A DNA stretch of 64,000 bases from Bacteroidales bacterium (GTDB taxonomy: Bacteria > Bacteroidota > Bacteroidia > Bacteroidales > UBA932), in NCBI GenBank assembly GCA_017447815.1, contig JAFSMS010000054.1:1-64000 (forward strand), written 5' to 3'. Below the pieces are notes generated by a model that searched no databases, was not told the origin of the DNA, and saw nothing but the letters and a program-made list of their open reading frames with translations. The first letter of the stretch is position 1; the number at the start of each line of letters is the position of its first letter. The position numbers and the translations under genes were made by a program. Positions 23,261 through 31,471 of this stretch are shown here, in pieces.

Positions 23261-23365
23261 ATGAATAAAATATCCATTATGGCTTTGTTTTCCCTCCTGA
23301 GTCTGTTTTCCTGCAAAGGCTATGATAAGCCCCGTGGATGTAAAGTGTTGATTCTTAGCACATAA
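23261..23365 (+). pseudogene. Lipoprotein gene remnant interrupted by palindromic element C
   Basis: An ATG 2 nt after the carboxylesterase stop opens a 34-codon frame. Codons 1-23 encode a convincing lipoprotein signal, MNKISIMALFSLLSLFSC, then KGYDK. From codon 24 on, the frame runs into the left arm of element C and stops at TAA 23363-23365. No continuation is found beyond the element. The best reading is the 5' end of a former operon gene whose remainder was lost when, or before, the element arrived. A genuine tiny lipopeptide cannot be excluded. Confidence 0.45.
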
Positions 23366-23441
23366 CGTAATTGACTCCCCACCTGTACGGAGGGGAGTCA
23401 ATTGCTTAAAATTATAGTAATCAATCGCTTATGTCCACGCG
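23331..23441. repeat. 111-bp palindromic element, copy C (inverted relative to A and B)
   Basis: Left arm 23331-23380 (CCCGTGGATG...), centre 23381-23391, right arm 23392-23441 (...ATGTCCACGCG). Core TTGACTCCCC / GGGGAGTCAA. Its centre is the reverse complement of copy B's centre apart from one base, showing that C is inverted relative to B. It separates the carboxylesterase and its broken downstream frame from the convergent GH3 gene (stop at 23465). Confidence 0.85.
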
Positions 23442-23464
23442 CGGGTGGTGGCCCCACCGGGAGC

Positions 23465-25738
23465 TTATTTGCCACCGTAACGCCGGGTGCGGGCATCCCG
23501 GATAGGACCGGACCAGTTGAGGCCGAAGGCAAAGTCCCAGACATGGCCTTCGGTATCTTTCAGGCAGCGCATATCCTGCGGAACGTCTTCGTACTGTTCC
23601 TCCACGGTGCGCATGTCGGCCGGCATCTGCATGGGCAGGAGGCCGGAAGGTTCGGCTGCGCCGCTCACCAGATCCAGCACGGCCTGGTTCTGTACGCCGA
23701 AGGTGAGGAGGATGGCATCGGCATAGGGCTCCAGTTCCGAGAGCACGGCAGGGCGGGTGAGATTGACCACCACCACCACGGGCTTGTCACCCATTTCCTC
23801 GCGGGTTTTCAGCACCAAATCCAGGTCGCTTTCGTTGTAGGTGGTCACCGTCTTTCCCTTATAGGAACGGTTGGTGAAGGCTTCCTTCGGGTCTCCGCCG
23901 GCGAGGGATACTTCCCGCGCGTAGGATGCTGTATAAGGCCGATACTGCAGGCTGATGGGCACATAGCCGTTGCCGCCTTTCTGCCGGTCCTTCACGTCGT
24001 AGCCGGTACCGGGATAGGGTTCCTGGATAAGCAGAAGGGCGAAATCGGCTTCCTCGGGGGTCTCGGCCCAATCGTAGTATTTCTCCACCAGGGTACGGTC
24101 TATGGGATAGTCCCAATGGGCCGGGGCGCCCATGAACAGGCCGAACATACCGGGCGTTTGGGGATAAAGGCGCTGGGGAACATATACCTTCGCACGCTGG
24201 CGGGGCAGGGTGGAGGCGTGGTTTTTCACCATCACCACGGACTTGAGCTGGGCCTGGTAGCCGGCTTGCATGAAGGCAGGATTGCCTACCACCTCGGTGG
24301 CCTTGGCGGGGGAAGTGTAGGGATTCTCGAACAGGCCGGTACGGAAAGAGTTCAGCAGCAGGCGTACGGCCGATGCCTCAAAGCGCTCCCGGGCGGCAGT
24401 TTTCCCGAAATCGGCTACCCACATCTGATAGGCTTCCAGGACGGGGTCTTTGTCGTTGTTGCCGCCAAACTGGTCCACGCCGGCCTGAAGCGCCTGATAG
24501 TGCCGCTGGGCCACCGTGAGGCCTTCCACGCCCCAGCACTTGCCGTCGAAGGACTCGATGGCGGCGTTGTCGTAGGTGATGTTCCAGTCGGTGCACACGA
24601 CGCCGTCGTAGCCATATTCTCCGCGAAGCAAATCGCTGATAATATACTTGCTATAGCTGTTCCCCACATTCTTCCCCGAAGGATCTATGCCGTAGGAAAT
24701 GGTGTAGTAGGGCATGACGGCCGATGCTTTCCCGGTGCCGCCTTCCAGCCGGAACGCGCCCTCGGTGAAGGCTCTCAGGTGATCTTTCAGCTTGCTCCCG
24801 GGGTACACGGCGTACTTGCCGTAGTTGAAGTGGGCGTCGCGGCCGCCTTCTTCCGGGCCGCCGGAGGGCCAGTGCTTCACCATGGCGTTCACGCTCTGGT
24901 GGCCCCAGCCGCCATTATCGGAAGTCTGGAAGCCGTCCACATAGGCACGCGCCATGTCCGTATCCAAGGCAGGATTCTCCCCGAAAGTGCCCCCGAAGCG
25001 GCTCCAGCGGGGCTCTGTGGCCAGGTCGATCTGCGGGGAAAGGGCCGTTGCGATACCCAGCGCGCGGTATTCCTGCGAGGCAATCTCCCCGAACTGCCGG
25101 ACCAGTGCGGGGTCAAAGCTGGCGGCCAGTCCCAGCGGAGTGGGCCAGAGGGAGATTTGCCCGCCGGCGCCCATGTTGAATTCCGCCGTGGCGGCGGTTT
25201 CGTTGCGCGGGTCGGAGGAATTGTTGGCCGGGATGCCCAGGCCGATCCCCTCCACGAACGCCTGCACGTTGTTGTTCCAGCGGGCGGCCACTTCCGGGCT
25301 CTCCACGCTGGTGACCAGCACGGCGCGAAGATGATCCTCCTCCAGGAACTTTTTCTGCTGGTCCGTAAGGTCCCAGCTCTTGTGGTCTGGGTCACTGTAG
25401 GAGGCCGCACCAAAACCGTAGGCGCTGCCCGGGATGGCCTGGTGGCTGCTGTACAGCATGAGGCCGGCGATTTGCTCCACGCTCATCCGGGCAGCCAGGT
25501 CCTTGGCACGGTCCAAGGCCGGCAGGCGCCAGTCTTCGTAGCGGTCCAGGACGCCGTTCCGGTTCAAGTCCTTGAAGGCTAAGCCTTTATCTTCAAGGAT
25601 AGGAGCGGTGGTATAGCCCAGCGTGGGGCCGTCTTTCTGGGTGATGTAAAGGTAGCCGTCGCCTTCGCGGACTTCCCATTTTGGGCCGCAAGCGGAAGCA
25701 AGAATGAGCAGGAGGGGAAGAAGCAGTCTGGTTTTCAT
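23465..25738 (-). CDS. GH3 beta-glycosidase lipoprotein, second type
   Basis: A 757-residue GH3 enzyme from a branch different from the 17073 gene. The signal ends LILASAC (Cys17). Near residues 56-70 is FKDLNRNGVLDRYEDW, a calcium-loop-like motif common in this GH3 group. The catalytic domain has the KHWPSGGPEEGG block (289-299) and DGVVCTDWN with the nucleophile Asp384. The C-terminal sandwich includes VVVVNLTRPAVLSELEPY. No Fn3 extension is obvious. It may act as a beta-glucosidase or beta-xylosidase. Its promoter is not clear, and it is divergent from the beta-barrel gene at 25902. Confidence 0.92.
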   Translation of the reverse strand: MKTRLLLPLLLILASACGPKWEVREGDGYLYITQKDGPTLGYTTAPILEDKGLAFKDLNRNGVLDRYEDWRLPALDRAKDLAARMSVEQIAGLMLYSSHQAIPGSAYGFGAASYSDPDHKSWDLTDQQKKFLEEDHLRAVLVTSVESPEVAARWNNNVQAFVEGIGLGIPANNSSDPRNETAATAEFNMGAGGQISLWPTPLGLAASFDPALVRQFGEIASQEYRALGIATALSPQIDLATEPRWSRFGGTFGENPALDTDMARAYVDGFQTSDNGGWGHQSVNAMVKHWPSGGPEEGGRDAHFNYGKYAVYPGSKLKDHLRAFTEGAFRLEGGTGKASAVMPYYTISYGIDPSGKNVGNSYSKYIISDLLRGEYGYDGVVCTDWNITYDNAAIESFDGKCWGVEGLTVAQRHYQALQAGVDQFGGNNDKDPVLEAYQMWVADFGKTAARERFEASAVRLLLNSFRTGLFENPYTSPAKATEVVGNPAFMQAGYQAQLKSVVMVKNHASTLPRQRAKVYVPQRLYPQTPGMFGLFMGAPAHWDYPIDRTLVEKYYDWAETPEEADFALLLIQEPYPGTGYDVKDRQKGGNGYVPISLQYRPYTASYAREVSLAGGDPKEAFTNRSYKGKTVTTYNESDLDLVLKTREEMGDKPVVVVVNLTRPAVLSELEPYADAILLTFGVQNQAVLDLVSGAAEPSGLLPMQMPADMRTVEEQYEDVPQDMRCLKDTEGHVWDFAFGLNWSGPIRDARTRRYGGK

Positions 25739-25810
25739 CAGGGTGGTTATTTAACTGGCTCAATATACGGATAATTTCCCGCAAGTCCAAAGACGAGAAC
25801 CATCGAAGCT

Positions 25811-25841
25811 GTTCGTCGAAGAAAAGCGGGCGTTGGTCGAA
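25811..25841. promoter_or_regulatory. Direct repeat GTTSGTCGAA x2, candidate activator site
   Basis: GTTCGTCGAA (25811-25820) and GTTGGTCGAA (25832-25841) are spaced 21 bp, in the 164-bp spacer between divergent genes and 30-60 bp upstream of the TATTTTTG motif at 25871-25878. LytTR-type regulators typically bind two direct repeats one to two turns apart, and a LytTR gene lies downstream at 29426, so the match is suggestive. Confidence 0.35.
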
Positions 25842-25870
25842 AAACGGGAACAGGACATTGAACCCGGATG

Positions 25871-25878
25871 TATTTTTG
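25871..25878 (+). promoter_or_regulatory. -7 promoter element (TATTTTTG) for the outer-membrane protein gene
   Basis: TATTTTTG matches TAnnTTTG, 24 nt before the first ATG candidate (25902) and 36 nt before the second (25914). Confidence 0.5.
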
Positions 25879-25901
25879 TTGTCGAAATACGCGAAACAAA
25901 A

Positions 25902-28379
25902 ATGAACCCGAATATGAAAAAGTTGCTTGTCCTTTTTACCGCAGTGCTTTTGACAGTCAGTGCCTTTGCCCAGAAAACCACGGTCCGGGGCGTTGTGCTG
26001 GATTCTCTCACCCGCGTGGGAGAGCCCGCCGCCATCTTGCAGTTTTACCGCCTGCCGGATACGGAGAAGGCCGTAGCCTTCACTACCACCGACGAACAAG
26101 GCCGTTTCTCCCACAGTTTTACGCTGGCGGGAGAGTATGTAATGCTCTTCGATAACATGGGACGGAAAGTGCAGCGCCGCACGTTCATCGTACCTGCCGC
26201 CACGCCTGAAGTGGATTTGGGCGAAATCCTGGCCCAGGACAGCGCCGAGATGTTAAAAGCCGGTTCCGTCACTGCCATGCGGCCCCTTGTGAAGATGGAA
26301 GTGGACAAGATGACCTATAATGTAGAGGACGATGTGGATTCCAAGACTTCCACCGTGCTGGATATGCTCCGGAAAGTTCCCATGGTTTCTGTGGACGGAC
26401 AGGACAACATTACCGTGAACGGCAGCAGCAGCTTCCAGGTGTACGTGGACGGCAAACCCAACCAGATGATGAGTCAGAATGCCTCCACCATTTTCAAGAT
26501 GATGCCGGCCAGTGCCATCAAGAACATCGAGGTGGTCACCAATCCCGGTGTCCGGTATGACGCGGAAGGCGTAGGCGGCGTACTCAACATTACCACCAAC
26601 CGCCAGGCAACCGGCGGCGCTTCCGTGGCCGATGGCGTCTATGGCACGGTCCGGGGTATGGCTTCCACCCGCGGCGGTGGCGGCGGCCTGTATGGCGGCC
26701 TGCAGAAAGGCAAATTCTCCATGAACCTGAATGTAAATGCCATGTACGGCGCCAACAACAAGACCCAGATGGACATGGAACGCATCCAGGACAGCGGCTT
26801 TTCCACCTCTGCCCACACGGAGTCCACCCTGAAAACGCCCATGGTGATGGGCAATCTGAGCGCCAGTTATGAGATTGACTCCCTGAACCTGATTTCCGCC
26901 ACCGCTGGCATTATGCATTTTGGCATGAAAAACGACGGGACCACCGGCACCACCATCCGCTTCCCCGGACTGGACGCCTTCCGCTACGACGGCACTACTG
27001 TCACGACCAACGACCGCAACAACATTTCGGCCGGTGCGGATTACCAGCACCTTTGGGCCGATGCCCCCGGCCGCAGTTTTACGTTGAGCTACCAGTTCAA
27101 TGCTACCCCTTCCGTTAACAACAGCCAGAACACCTTCGGCGATGCCGTTGTCCCCGGTTTCGATCTCACTGACCGCAAGTCTGACGGACGCACCAATTCC
27201 ATGGACCATACCGTCCAAGCCGATTTTACCACTCCGCTGGGCTCTCTGCACAGCCTTTCCACCGGTATTAAATATATTGGCCGACACAACTCCTCCCACC
27301 AGCTGGATTATCTCAGGGAGGGTGACCGCTACGTGGAGAACCCTGCCACCAGCCTGGATTACAACTTCTACAACCGCATTGCCGCCGCTTATGCGGAACT
27401 CTCCGGAACATACGGCGCCTTTGGCGTCAAGGCCGGTGTCCGCTATGAACACACCTGGCAGTCTTATTCTTCTACAATTCAGGATCCTTTCAAGGTGAAT
27501 TACGGCAGCGTGGTCCCTACCGCCAGCTTCCAGTGGAGCCCTTCTATGTCCCAGAATATCGGTCTCAGTTACAACATGCGTATCAGCCGTCCCGGCATCT
27601 CTTACCTGAATCCTTACGTAAATACATCCGATCCTACCGCACTCAGCTATGGAAATACGGACTTGGAGGTTGAACGCGGCCATAATCTGTCCCTGGTCTA
27701 TAATTACTATTCTCCGCTGGTGATGGTCAATGCTACGCTCCGGCACAATTACACGGGAAACGGCATTTCCCAGTTCAGCTTTTACGACAGCGACAATCTG
27801 CTCAATACCACGTACGGCAATATCGTAAAAAGCAACAATACGGGCCTGAATGCCTATGTAATGATTAACCCCGGCAGCAAAACGCGCATTATGTTCAACG
27901 GCGGTGTAAGTTATGTGGACCTCCGCAGCGAGCAACTGGGCCAGAAGAACGGCGGCTGGCAGTTCAATGTGATGGCTGGTGTGCAGCAAACCCTGCCTTG
28001 GGACCTTCGTCTCAGTGCCAATGTCATTGCCATGGGAGGCAGTGTCTCCCTGCAGGGCTCCTCTACCGGTATGTCCATGGCCATGCTGGGACTCACCAAA
28101 ACCTTCCTGAACGATCGCCTGAGCGTGGGTATCAACGGCGTCGCCCCGCTCTCCAAGGATTTCAAGATGCACATGGGCTCCACTACCCGGGGCAGCGGCT
28201 TTACCACTACTATGAACACGGCCATCAATATGGCCCAGGTGGCCATCCAGGTGAGCTGGACTTTTGGCAAGCAGGGAAATCAGGGAACCAAACGGGTCCG
28301 CCACACCATCGAGAACGATACGCAGCTCAACAGCACCACCACGGCAGAAAGCATGAACTCGGTAATGCAAATGCAATAA
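25902..28379 (+). CDS. Outer-membrane beta-barrel protein, TonB-receptor-like
   Basis: 825 residues from the ATG at 25902; an ATG 12 nt later (25914, MKKLLVLF) gives a more standard signal peptide ending SAFAQ and is equally possible. A carboxypeptidase-regulatory-like domain (TTVRGVVLDSLTRVGEPAA) is followed by a plug-like region (VLDMLRKVPMVSVDGQDNITVNGSSSFQVYVDGKP, shown here as its key parts VLDMLRKVP and VYVDGKP; NPGVRYDAEGVGGVLNI), then a long barrel (OMP_b-brl_3 type). No SusD partner is present, which fits receptors for peptides, metals or signals rather than glycan import. It is followed after 21 nt by a LytS/LytTR pair that may respond to or control it. Confidence 0.85.
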   Translation: MNPNMKKLLVLFTAVLLTVSAFAQKTTVRGVVLDSLTRVGEPAAILQFYRLPDTEKAVAFTTTDEQGRFSHSFTLAGEYVMLFDNMGRKVQRRTFIVPAATPEVDLGEILAQDSAEMLKAGSVTAMRPLVKMEVDKMTYNVEDDVDSKTSTVLDMLRKVPMVSVDGQDNITVNGSSSFQVYVDGKPNQMMSQNASTIFKMMPASAIKNIEVVTNPGVRYDAEGVGGVLNITTNRQATGGASVADGVYGTVRGMASTRGGGGGLYGGLQKGKFSMNLNVNAMYGANNKTQMDMERIQDSGFSTSAHTESTLKTPMVMGNLSASYEIDSLNLISATAGIMHFGMKNDGTTGTTIRFPGLDAFRYDGTTVTTNDRNNISAGADYQHLWADAPGRSFTLSYQFNATPSVNNSQNTFGDAVVPGFDLTDRKSDGRTNSMDHTVQADFTTPLGSLHSLSTGIKYIGRHNSSHQLDYLREGDRYVENPATSLDYNFYNRIAAAYAELSGTYGAFGVKAGVRYEHTWQSYSSTIQDPFKVNYGSVVPTASFQWSPSMSQNIGLSYNMRISRPGISYLNPYVNTSDPTALSYGNTDLEVERGHNLSLVYNYYSPLVMVNATLRHNYTGNGISQFSFYDSDNLLNTTYGNIVKSNNTGLNAYVMINPGSKTRIMFNGGVSYVDLRSEQLGQKNGGWQFNVMAGVQQTLPWDLRLSANVIAMGGSVSLQGSSTGMSMAMLGLTKTFLNDRLSVGINGVAPLSKDFKMHMGSTTRGSGFTTTMNTAINMAQVAIQVSWTFGKQGNQGTKRVRHTIENDTQLNSTTTAESMNSVMQMQ

Positions 28380-28385
28380 AATCCT

Positions 28386-28393
28386 TATCTTTG
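28386..28393 (+). promoter_or_regulatory. -7 promoter element (TATCTTTG) for the LytS-type kinase
   Basis: A full TAnnTTTG match in the short spacer after the beta-barrel gene, ending 8 nt before the ATG at 28401. The kinase-regulator pair can therefore be transcribed separately from the upstream gene. Confidence 0.55.
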
Positions 28394-28400
28394 TATTGCT

Positions 28401-29429
28401 ATGGCCATGCGCAATCGACAGAATTATCTCATCGACCTTGCCCAGCTTCTTGCCTGGGTGGGGTTGATGTTGTCACCTTCTCTGGTGGACCTCACCATAA
28501 CGCGGGATCTGAGCTCGTCCCTGAGAATACTGACCGGGACACTTCACCTGATGTTGCCGCTGTTTGTGGTGTATGCTCTGAATTACTATCTGCTGATCCC
28601 TCTGTTCCTTCACAAGGCGGGGAAGGCCAAGTGGTTTTTCCTTTCCAACGTCGTGCTCCTGGTGGCCTGGAACCTGCCCAGGATGCTCAAGACGCCGGAA
28701 TTCCCCCAGGAGACGCTGGATCAGTTCGGGGAACAAGGGATGTGGGCCTTCTATGTGGGCAGTTTGCTTGCCGGCATGTTTGTACAGGTTATCCTGATTG
28801 CCATGGCGGTGGGCATCCGGCACATCATGCGCACGAATGAGGAAAAGATGGAAGTGGCGCAGGCAGAGCTCACCTGGCTCAAGCATCAGCTCAATCCCCA
28901 TTTCCTGTTCAATACGCTCAACAACATCTCCTCCCTTACCCAGATAGACCCGGACAAAGCGCAGGAGAGCATTGGCCAGCTCAGTGACCTGTTGCGCTAT
29001 GCCCTGTATGACAGTGAGGACAACCAGGTCCCGCTGTCTGCAGAGATTGCTTTCATGAACAATTACATAGACCTGATGGCCCTTCGCTGTAACGAGAACA
29101 CCACGGTTCAGAAAGAACTGGAAGAGCCGAAGGAACATGTTCAAGTGGCTCCGCTGCTGTTTATCTCACTGGTGGAGAATGCGTTCAAGCATGGCGTGAA
29201 TGCCCGTTATCCCTCTTTTGTACGGGTGAGCATGCACTATGCCGGCGGGTTACTACATTTCCGTGCGGAGAATTCGCTCTTTGGAAAGCAGGGGAGCGAC
29301 CATATTGGTTCCGGGATTGGCCTGGACAATATGAAACGCCGACTGGAACTGCTCTATCCGGGCCGATATACCTATTCCCAGGAGGCCGATGGCGATGTCT
29401 ATTCGGTAGAAGTAACGCTCAAAGTATGA
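28401..29429 (+). CDS. LytS-type membrane histidine kinase
   Basis: A 342-residue sensor kinase of the His_kinase (PF06580) group. Four hydrophobic spans lie in residues about 10-140, with no large extracellular sensor. The phospho-acceptor region is LKHQLNPHFLFNTLNNIS with His167, preceded by a coiled linker. The ATPase domain has LVENAFKHGV and GSGIGLDNMKRRLELLY. It pairs with the LytTR regulator whose ATG overlaps its stop (ATGA). Members of this group sense membrane- or envelope-linked signals; the ligand is unknown here. Confidence 0.93.
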   Translation: MAMRNRQNYLIDLAQLLAWVGLMLSPSLVDLTITRDLSSSLRILTGTLHLMLPLFVVYALNYYLLIPLFLHKAGKAKWFFLSNVVLLVAWNLPRMLKTPEFPQETLDQFGEQGMWAFYVGSLLAGMFVQVILIAMAVGIRHIMRTNEEKMEVAQAELTWLKHQLNPHFLFNTLNNISSLTQIDPDKAQESIGQLSDLLRYALYDSEDNQVPLSAEIAFMNNYIDLMALRCNENTTVQKELEEPKEHVQVAPLLFISLVENAFKHGVNARYPSFVRVSMHYAGGLLHFRAENSLFGKQGSDHIGSGIGLDNMKRRLELLYPGRYTYSQEADGDVYSVEVTLKV

Positions 29430-30148
29430 ACAAACTGCGCTGCATAGTGGTGGACGACGAACCGCTGGCCGTGAAAATGCTGGAAGGTTATGTTGCGCGT
29501 ACGCCTTTTCTGGAGTTGGCCGGCTGTTTCAACGATCCCGTCCTTGCCCTTGCGGAAATCCGTGCCCGGGCTCCGGAAATTGTGTTCCTGGATATCCAGA
29601 TGCCGGATTTGGACGGATTGGAACTGTCCCGGATGCTTCCGCCTCAAACGCGGATTATTTTTACGACGGCCTTCAAGCAGTACGCCTTCGAGAGCTATGA
29701 AGTGAGCGCGCTGGATTTTCTCCTGAAGCCCATCCGTTACCAGAAATTCCTGGAGGCCGCCACCAAGGCACAGGAGTGGTTTGCGCTGAAGGAGGCGGCG
29801 TCGCTCCAGACCGGCGTTCCGGTCCAGACGGATATTTTCCTCAAATCCGACGGTGTCCTCCAAAAGGTGGCGTTGTCGGACATCCTCTATGTGGAAGGCA
29901 TGAAAGATTATGTCATGTTCCGTCTGAAAAGCCGCCGGGAGCCACTTGTGACCCATCTCACCATGAAGGCGGTGGAGGAACTGCTGCCCTCCGATGATTT
30001 CATGCGCATCCATCGCTCATACATTGTATCCCGTCAGCACATCCAAAGTGTTTCTCCCACCGGAGATGTGAAGGTGGATGACAAGTTATTGCATATCTCA
30101 GATGCGTATCGTGCCGCTTTCGGGCAATTTATGCATCTTCCAGTGTAA
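29426..30148 (+). CDS. LytTR-family response regulator
   Basis: 240 residues: receiver domain (1-120) with the acid pocket DDE (10-12), phospho-acceptor Asp56 (VFLDIQMPDLDG), Thr in FTTAF and Lys in LLKPIRYQKF, then a LytTR DNA-binding domain (about 135-235; FLKSDGVLQKVALSDILYVEGMKDYV, cited here by its key part ILYVEGMKDYV; FMRIHRSYIVS). Cognate regulator of the preceding kinase, with a 4-base overlap. Its 3' end is overlapped by 51 bp by a truncated leftward PCMD-like frame. Confidence 0.95.
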   Translation: MNKLRCIVVDDEPLAVKMLEGYVARTPFLELAGCFNDPVLALAEIRARAPEIVFLDIQMPDLDGLELSRMLPPQTRIIFTTAFKQYAFESYEVSALDFLLKPIRYQKFLEAATKAQEWFALKEAASLQTGVPVQTDIFLKSDGVLQKVALSDILYVEGMKDYVMFRLKSRREPLVTHLTMKAVEELLPSDDFMRIHRSYIVSRQHIQSVSPTGDVKVDDKLLHISDAYRAAFGQFMHLPV

Positions 30149-30523
30149 GTCCGTCATAGGCCGGCTGTGAAAAGGCACGCCGTTGTACATTTCCGCGCCG
30201 GAGAATTTGACGACGCGGACGAACTCTCCGGTGAACAGGTTTCCGGTGAGGAAGGCCCAGACCAATTTGCGGCTGACGATTTTGGCGGCCGCCTTCCCGG
30301 ATCCGGCCACGGCAACGTGGTCATATTCCGGGACGGTGGAATTGATCCGGAGGATGCTGGTTCCGGGGTTTGAGGTGCCCCATACGCTTTTCCCGTTCTT
30401 GGAAGAGGGATACCAGGTGCCTTTTACTTTGGACCATTGGTCGAAATTCATGTTGTCGAGTTGCTCCTGGGCCAGGAGGCTGCAGGAAACAAACAGAAGC
30501 AGGGCAGTAAGGACCTTTCTCAT
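30098..30523 (-). pseudogene. Truncated PCMD-like exported protein
   Basis: 141 codons with a signal peptide (MRKVLTALLLFVSCSLLAQ) followed by a segment like the N-terminal half of PCMD (putative carbohydrate metabolism domain) proteins: NFDQWSKVKGTWYPS, VWGTSNPG, KIVSRKLVWAFLTGNLFTGEFV and GVPFHSRP. In that family the SRP motif is followed by about 100 more residues of beta-sandwich. Here the frame runs into the antisense of the response-regulator 3' end (HWKMHKLPESGTIRI) and stops. The last family-like residues coincide with the regulator's stop codon at 30148, so a deletion joined the two genes. Function is probably lost. Family assignment is from memory of the motif. Confidence 0.55.
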
Positions 30524-30532
30524 CGGTATTTA

Positions 30533-30561
30533 AGTATATTATGCAATATACTATTTTTTTT
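30533..30561 (+). terminator. AT-rich hairpin with T8 tail, possible rightward terminator
   Basis: AGTATATT (30533-30540), loop ATGC, AATATACT (30545-30552), then A and eight T. The 8-bp stem is weak because it is AT-rich, but the T-run is good. It would end rightward transcripts of the LytS/LytTR pair after they cross the broken PCMD frame in antisense. Confidence 0.35.
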
Positions 30562-30568
30562 GCAGTTC

Positions 30569-30880
30569 TTAGATCCATTCCACCTCGGCGAGGTCCAGTT
30601 CGTTTCCGGGAAGGTTCCATCCCGGGGAGAAGATGAAGGTGTAGCCTTTCAGTTCCCGTGGAATGCGGTTGAGAAACGCAAGGCGCGGCTCTCCATAATC
30701 GCCGGAACTGCCATAGAGGGTCATGGTCTTTTTGCTGTCGTCCTTCAGGTACCAGCCGCCGCCGTGGACCTTCCCGTAGCCCTGGACCAAATCCCTGTGC
30801 TGGTCCACCATCCCATAGACGAAGGTGCCGGCAAGGGGCGTCTTCGGGTCGGAGACCAGTATGAACTTCGGGTGGGACAT
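30569..30880 (-). CDS. Hypothetical 103-residue protein
   Basis: A small leftward gene whose ATG directly follows the TGA of the DUF4251-like gene (no gap), so it is translated as the second gene of that unit. No signal peptide, membrane span or motif I recognise; it is rich in Gly and aromatic residues (GKVHGGGWYLKDD, TFIFSPGWNLPG), suggesting a small beta-rich fold. It might instead be a separated C-terminal domain. Function unknown. Confidence 0.55.
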   Translation of the reverse strand: MSHPKFILVSDPKTPLAGTFVYGMVDQHRDLVQGYGKVHGGGWYLKDDSKKTMTLYGSSGDYGEPRLAFLNRIPRELKGYTFIFSPGWNLPGNELDLAEVEWI

Positions 30881-31378
30881 TCAGTTTTCGCTTTCGTCCC
30901 TGTCGAGATTCATCTGCCCCCGGTAACGGATGTCTTCCCGGTTCCGGCAGCGCACATAGATATCGGCCGACCCGTCGTTGAAGACCGTCAGGGTGTAGAT
31001 GATGATGTCCTCATCGTTATTGGTCGAGAAGGCAATGACGCGCTGGCCCTTGTTCCAGCCGCTGTCCTGGTATTCGTCAATCTCGTCCTTGAACGTGAAG
31101 ACCTTTCCGCCGCCATACGGGACATTGTACGCGACGCCGAGATAAGGAAGGTGGGAGTCGACGGCGCTTCCGTTCACGGAAAGGGAGTAGGGACCTGTCA
31201 CAGCCTTTCCGAAACCGCGGTGCGGTATCATGTAGTTGACATCGATCCGGTAGTTTCGCTCGTTCAGGCATTGCTCTACCTGGCGCATTTCGGCCTCCTT
31301 CTCTTCCGGGGACTGCCTCAGGGCGGCGCAGCCGGGAAGGAGGGAAAGGATAAGGATGGCGTAAAGAATCTTTCTCAT
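30881..31378 (-). CDS. DUF4251-like lipoprotein
   Basis: 165 residues from the ATG at 31378, which begins the lipoprotein signal MRKILYAILILSLLPGC; a 10-codon upstream extension in frame is ignored because it spoils the signal. The body (LNERNYRIDVNYMIP, YSLSVNGSAVDSHLPYLGVAYNVPYGGG) matches my memory of the DUF4251 family, small envelope proteins of unknown role common in Bacteroidales. It shares a 20-bp-offset bidirectional promoter with the GH20 gene and is followed without a gap by the 103-residue gene. Confidence 0.7.
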   Translation of the reverse strand: MRKILYAILILSLLPGCAALRQSPEEKEAEMRQVEQCLNERNYRIDVNYMIPHRGFGKAVTGPYSLSVNGSAVDSHLPYLGVAYNVPYGGGKVFTFKDEIDEYQDSGWNKGQRVIAFSTNNDEDIIIYTLTVFNDGSADIYVRCRNREDIRYRGQMNLDRDESEN

Positions 31379-31427
31379 GTTGCGTTGATATTTGTCATTG
31401 CTCCGCATACAAGCGGCAAGTTACGTG

Positions 31428-31455
31428 CAAAAATACATTTTTTTTTGTATATTTG
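31428..31455. promoter_or_regulatory. Compact bidirectional promoter (DUF4251 leftward / GH20 rightward)
   Basis: Minus-strand TATTTTTG at 31428-31435 and plus-strand TATATTTG at 31448-31455, first bases 20 bp apart, with 12 T-rich bases between. Leaders would be about 45 nt leftward and about 12 nt rightward. The same geometry occurs at 44172, 52269 and 57538. Confidence 0.65.
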
Positions 31456-31471
31456 GGCAAACGGAATCATC

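Noticed and set aside
30437..31471. 345-codon upstream extension of the GH20 frame
   Set aside because: It overlaps two leftward genes and the promoter; the lipoprotein signal and -7 motif fix the start at 31472.
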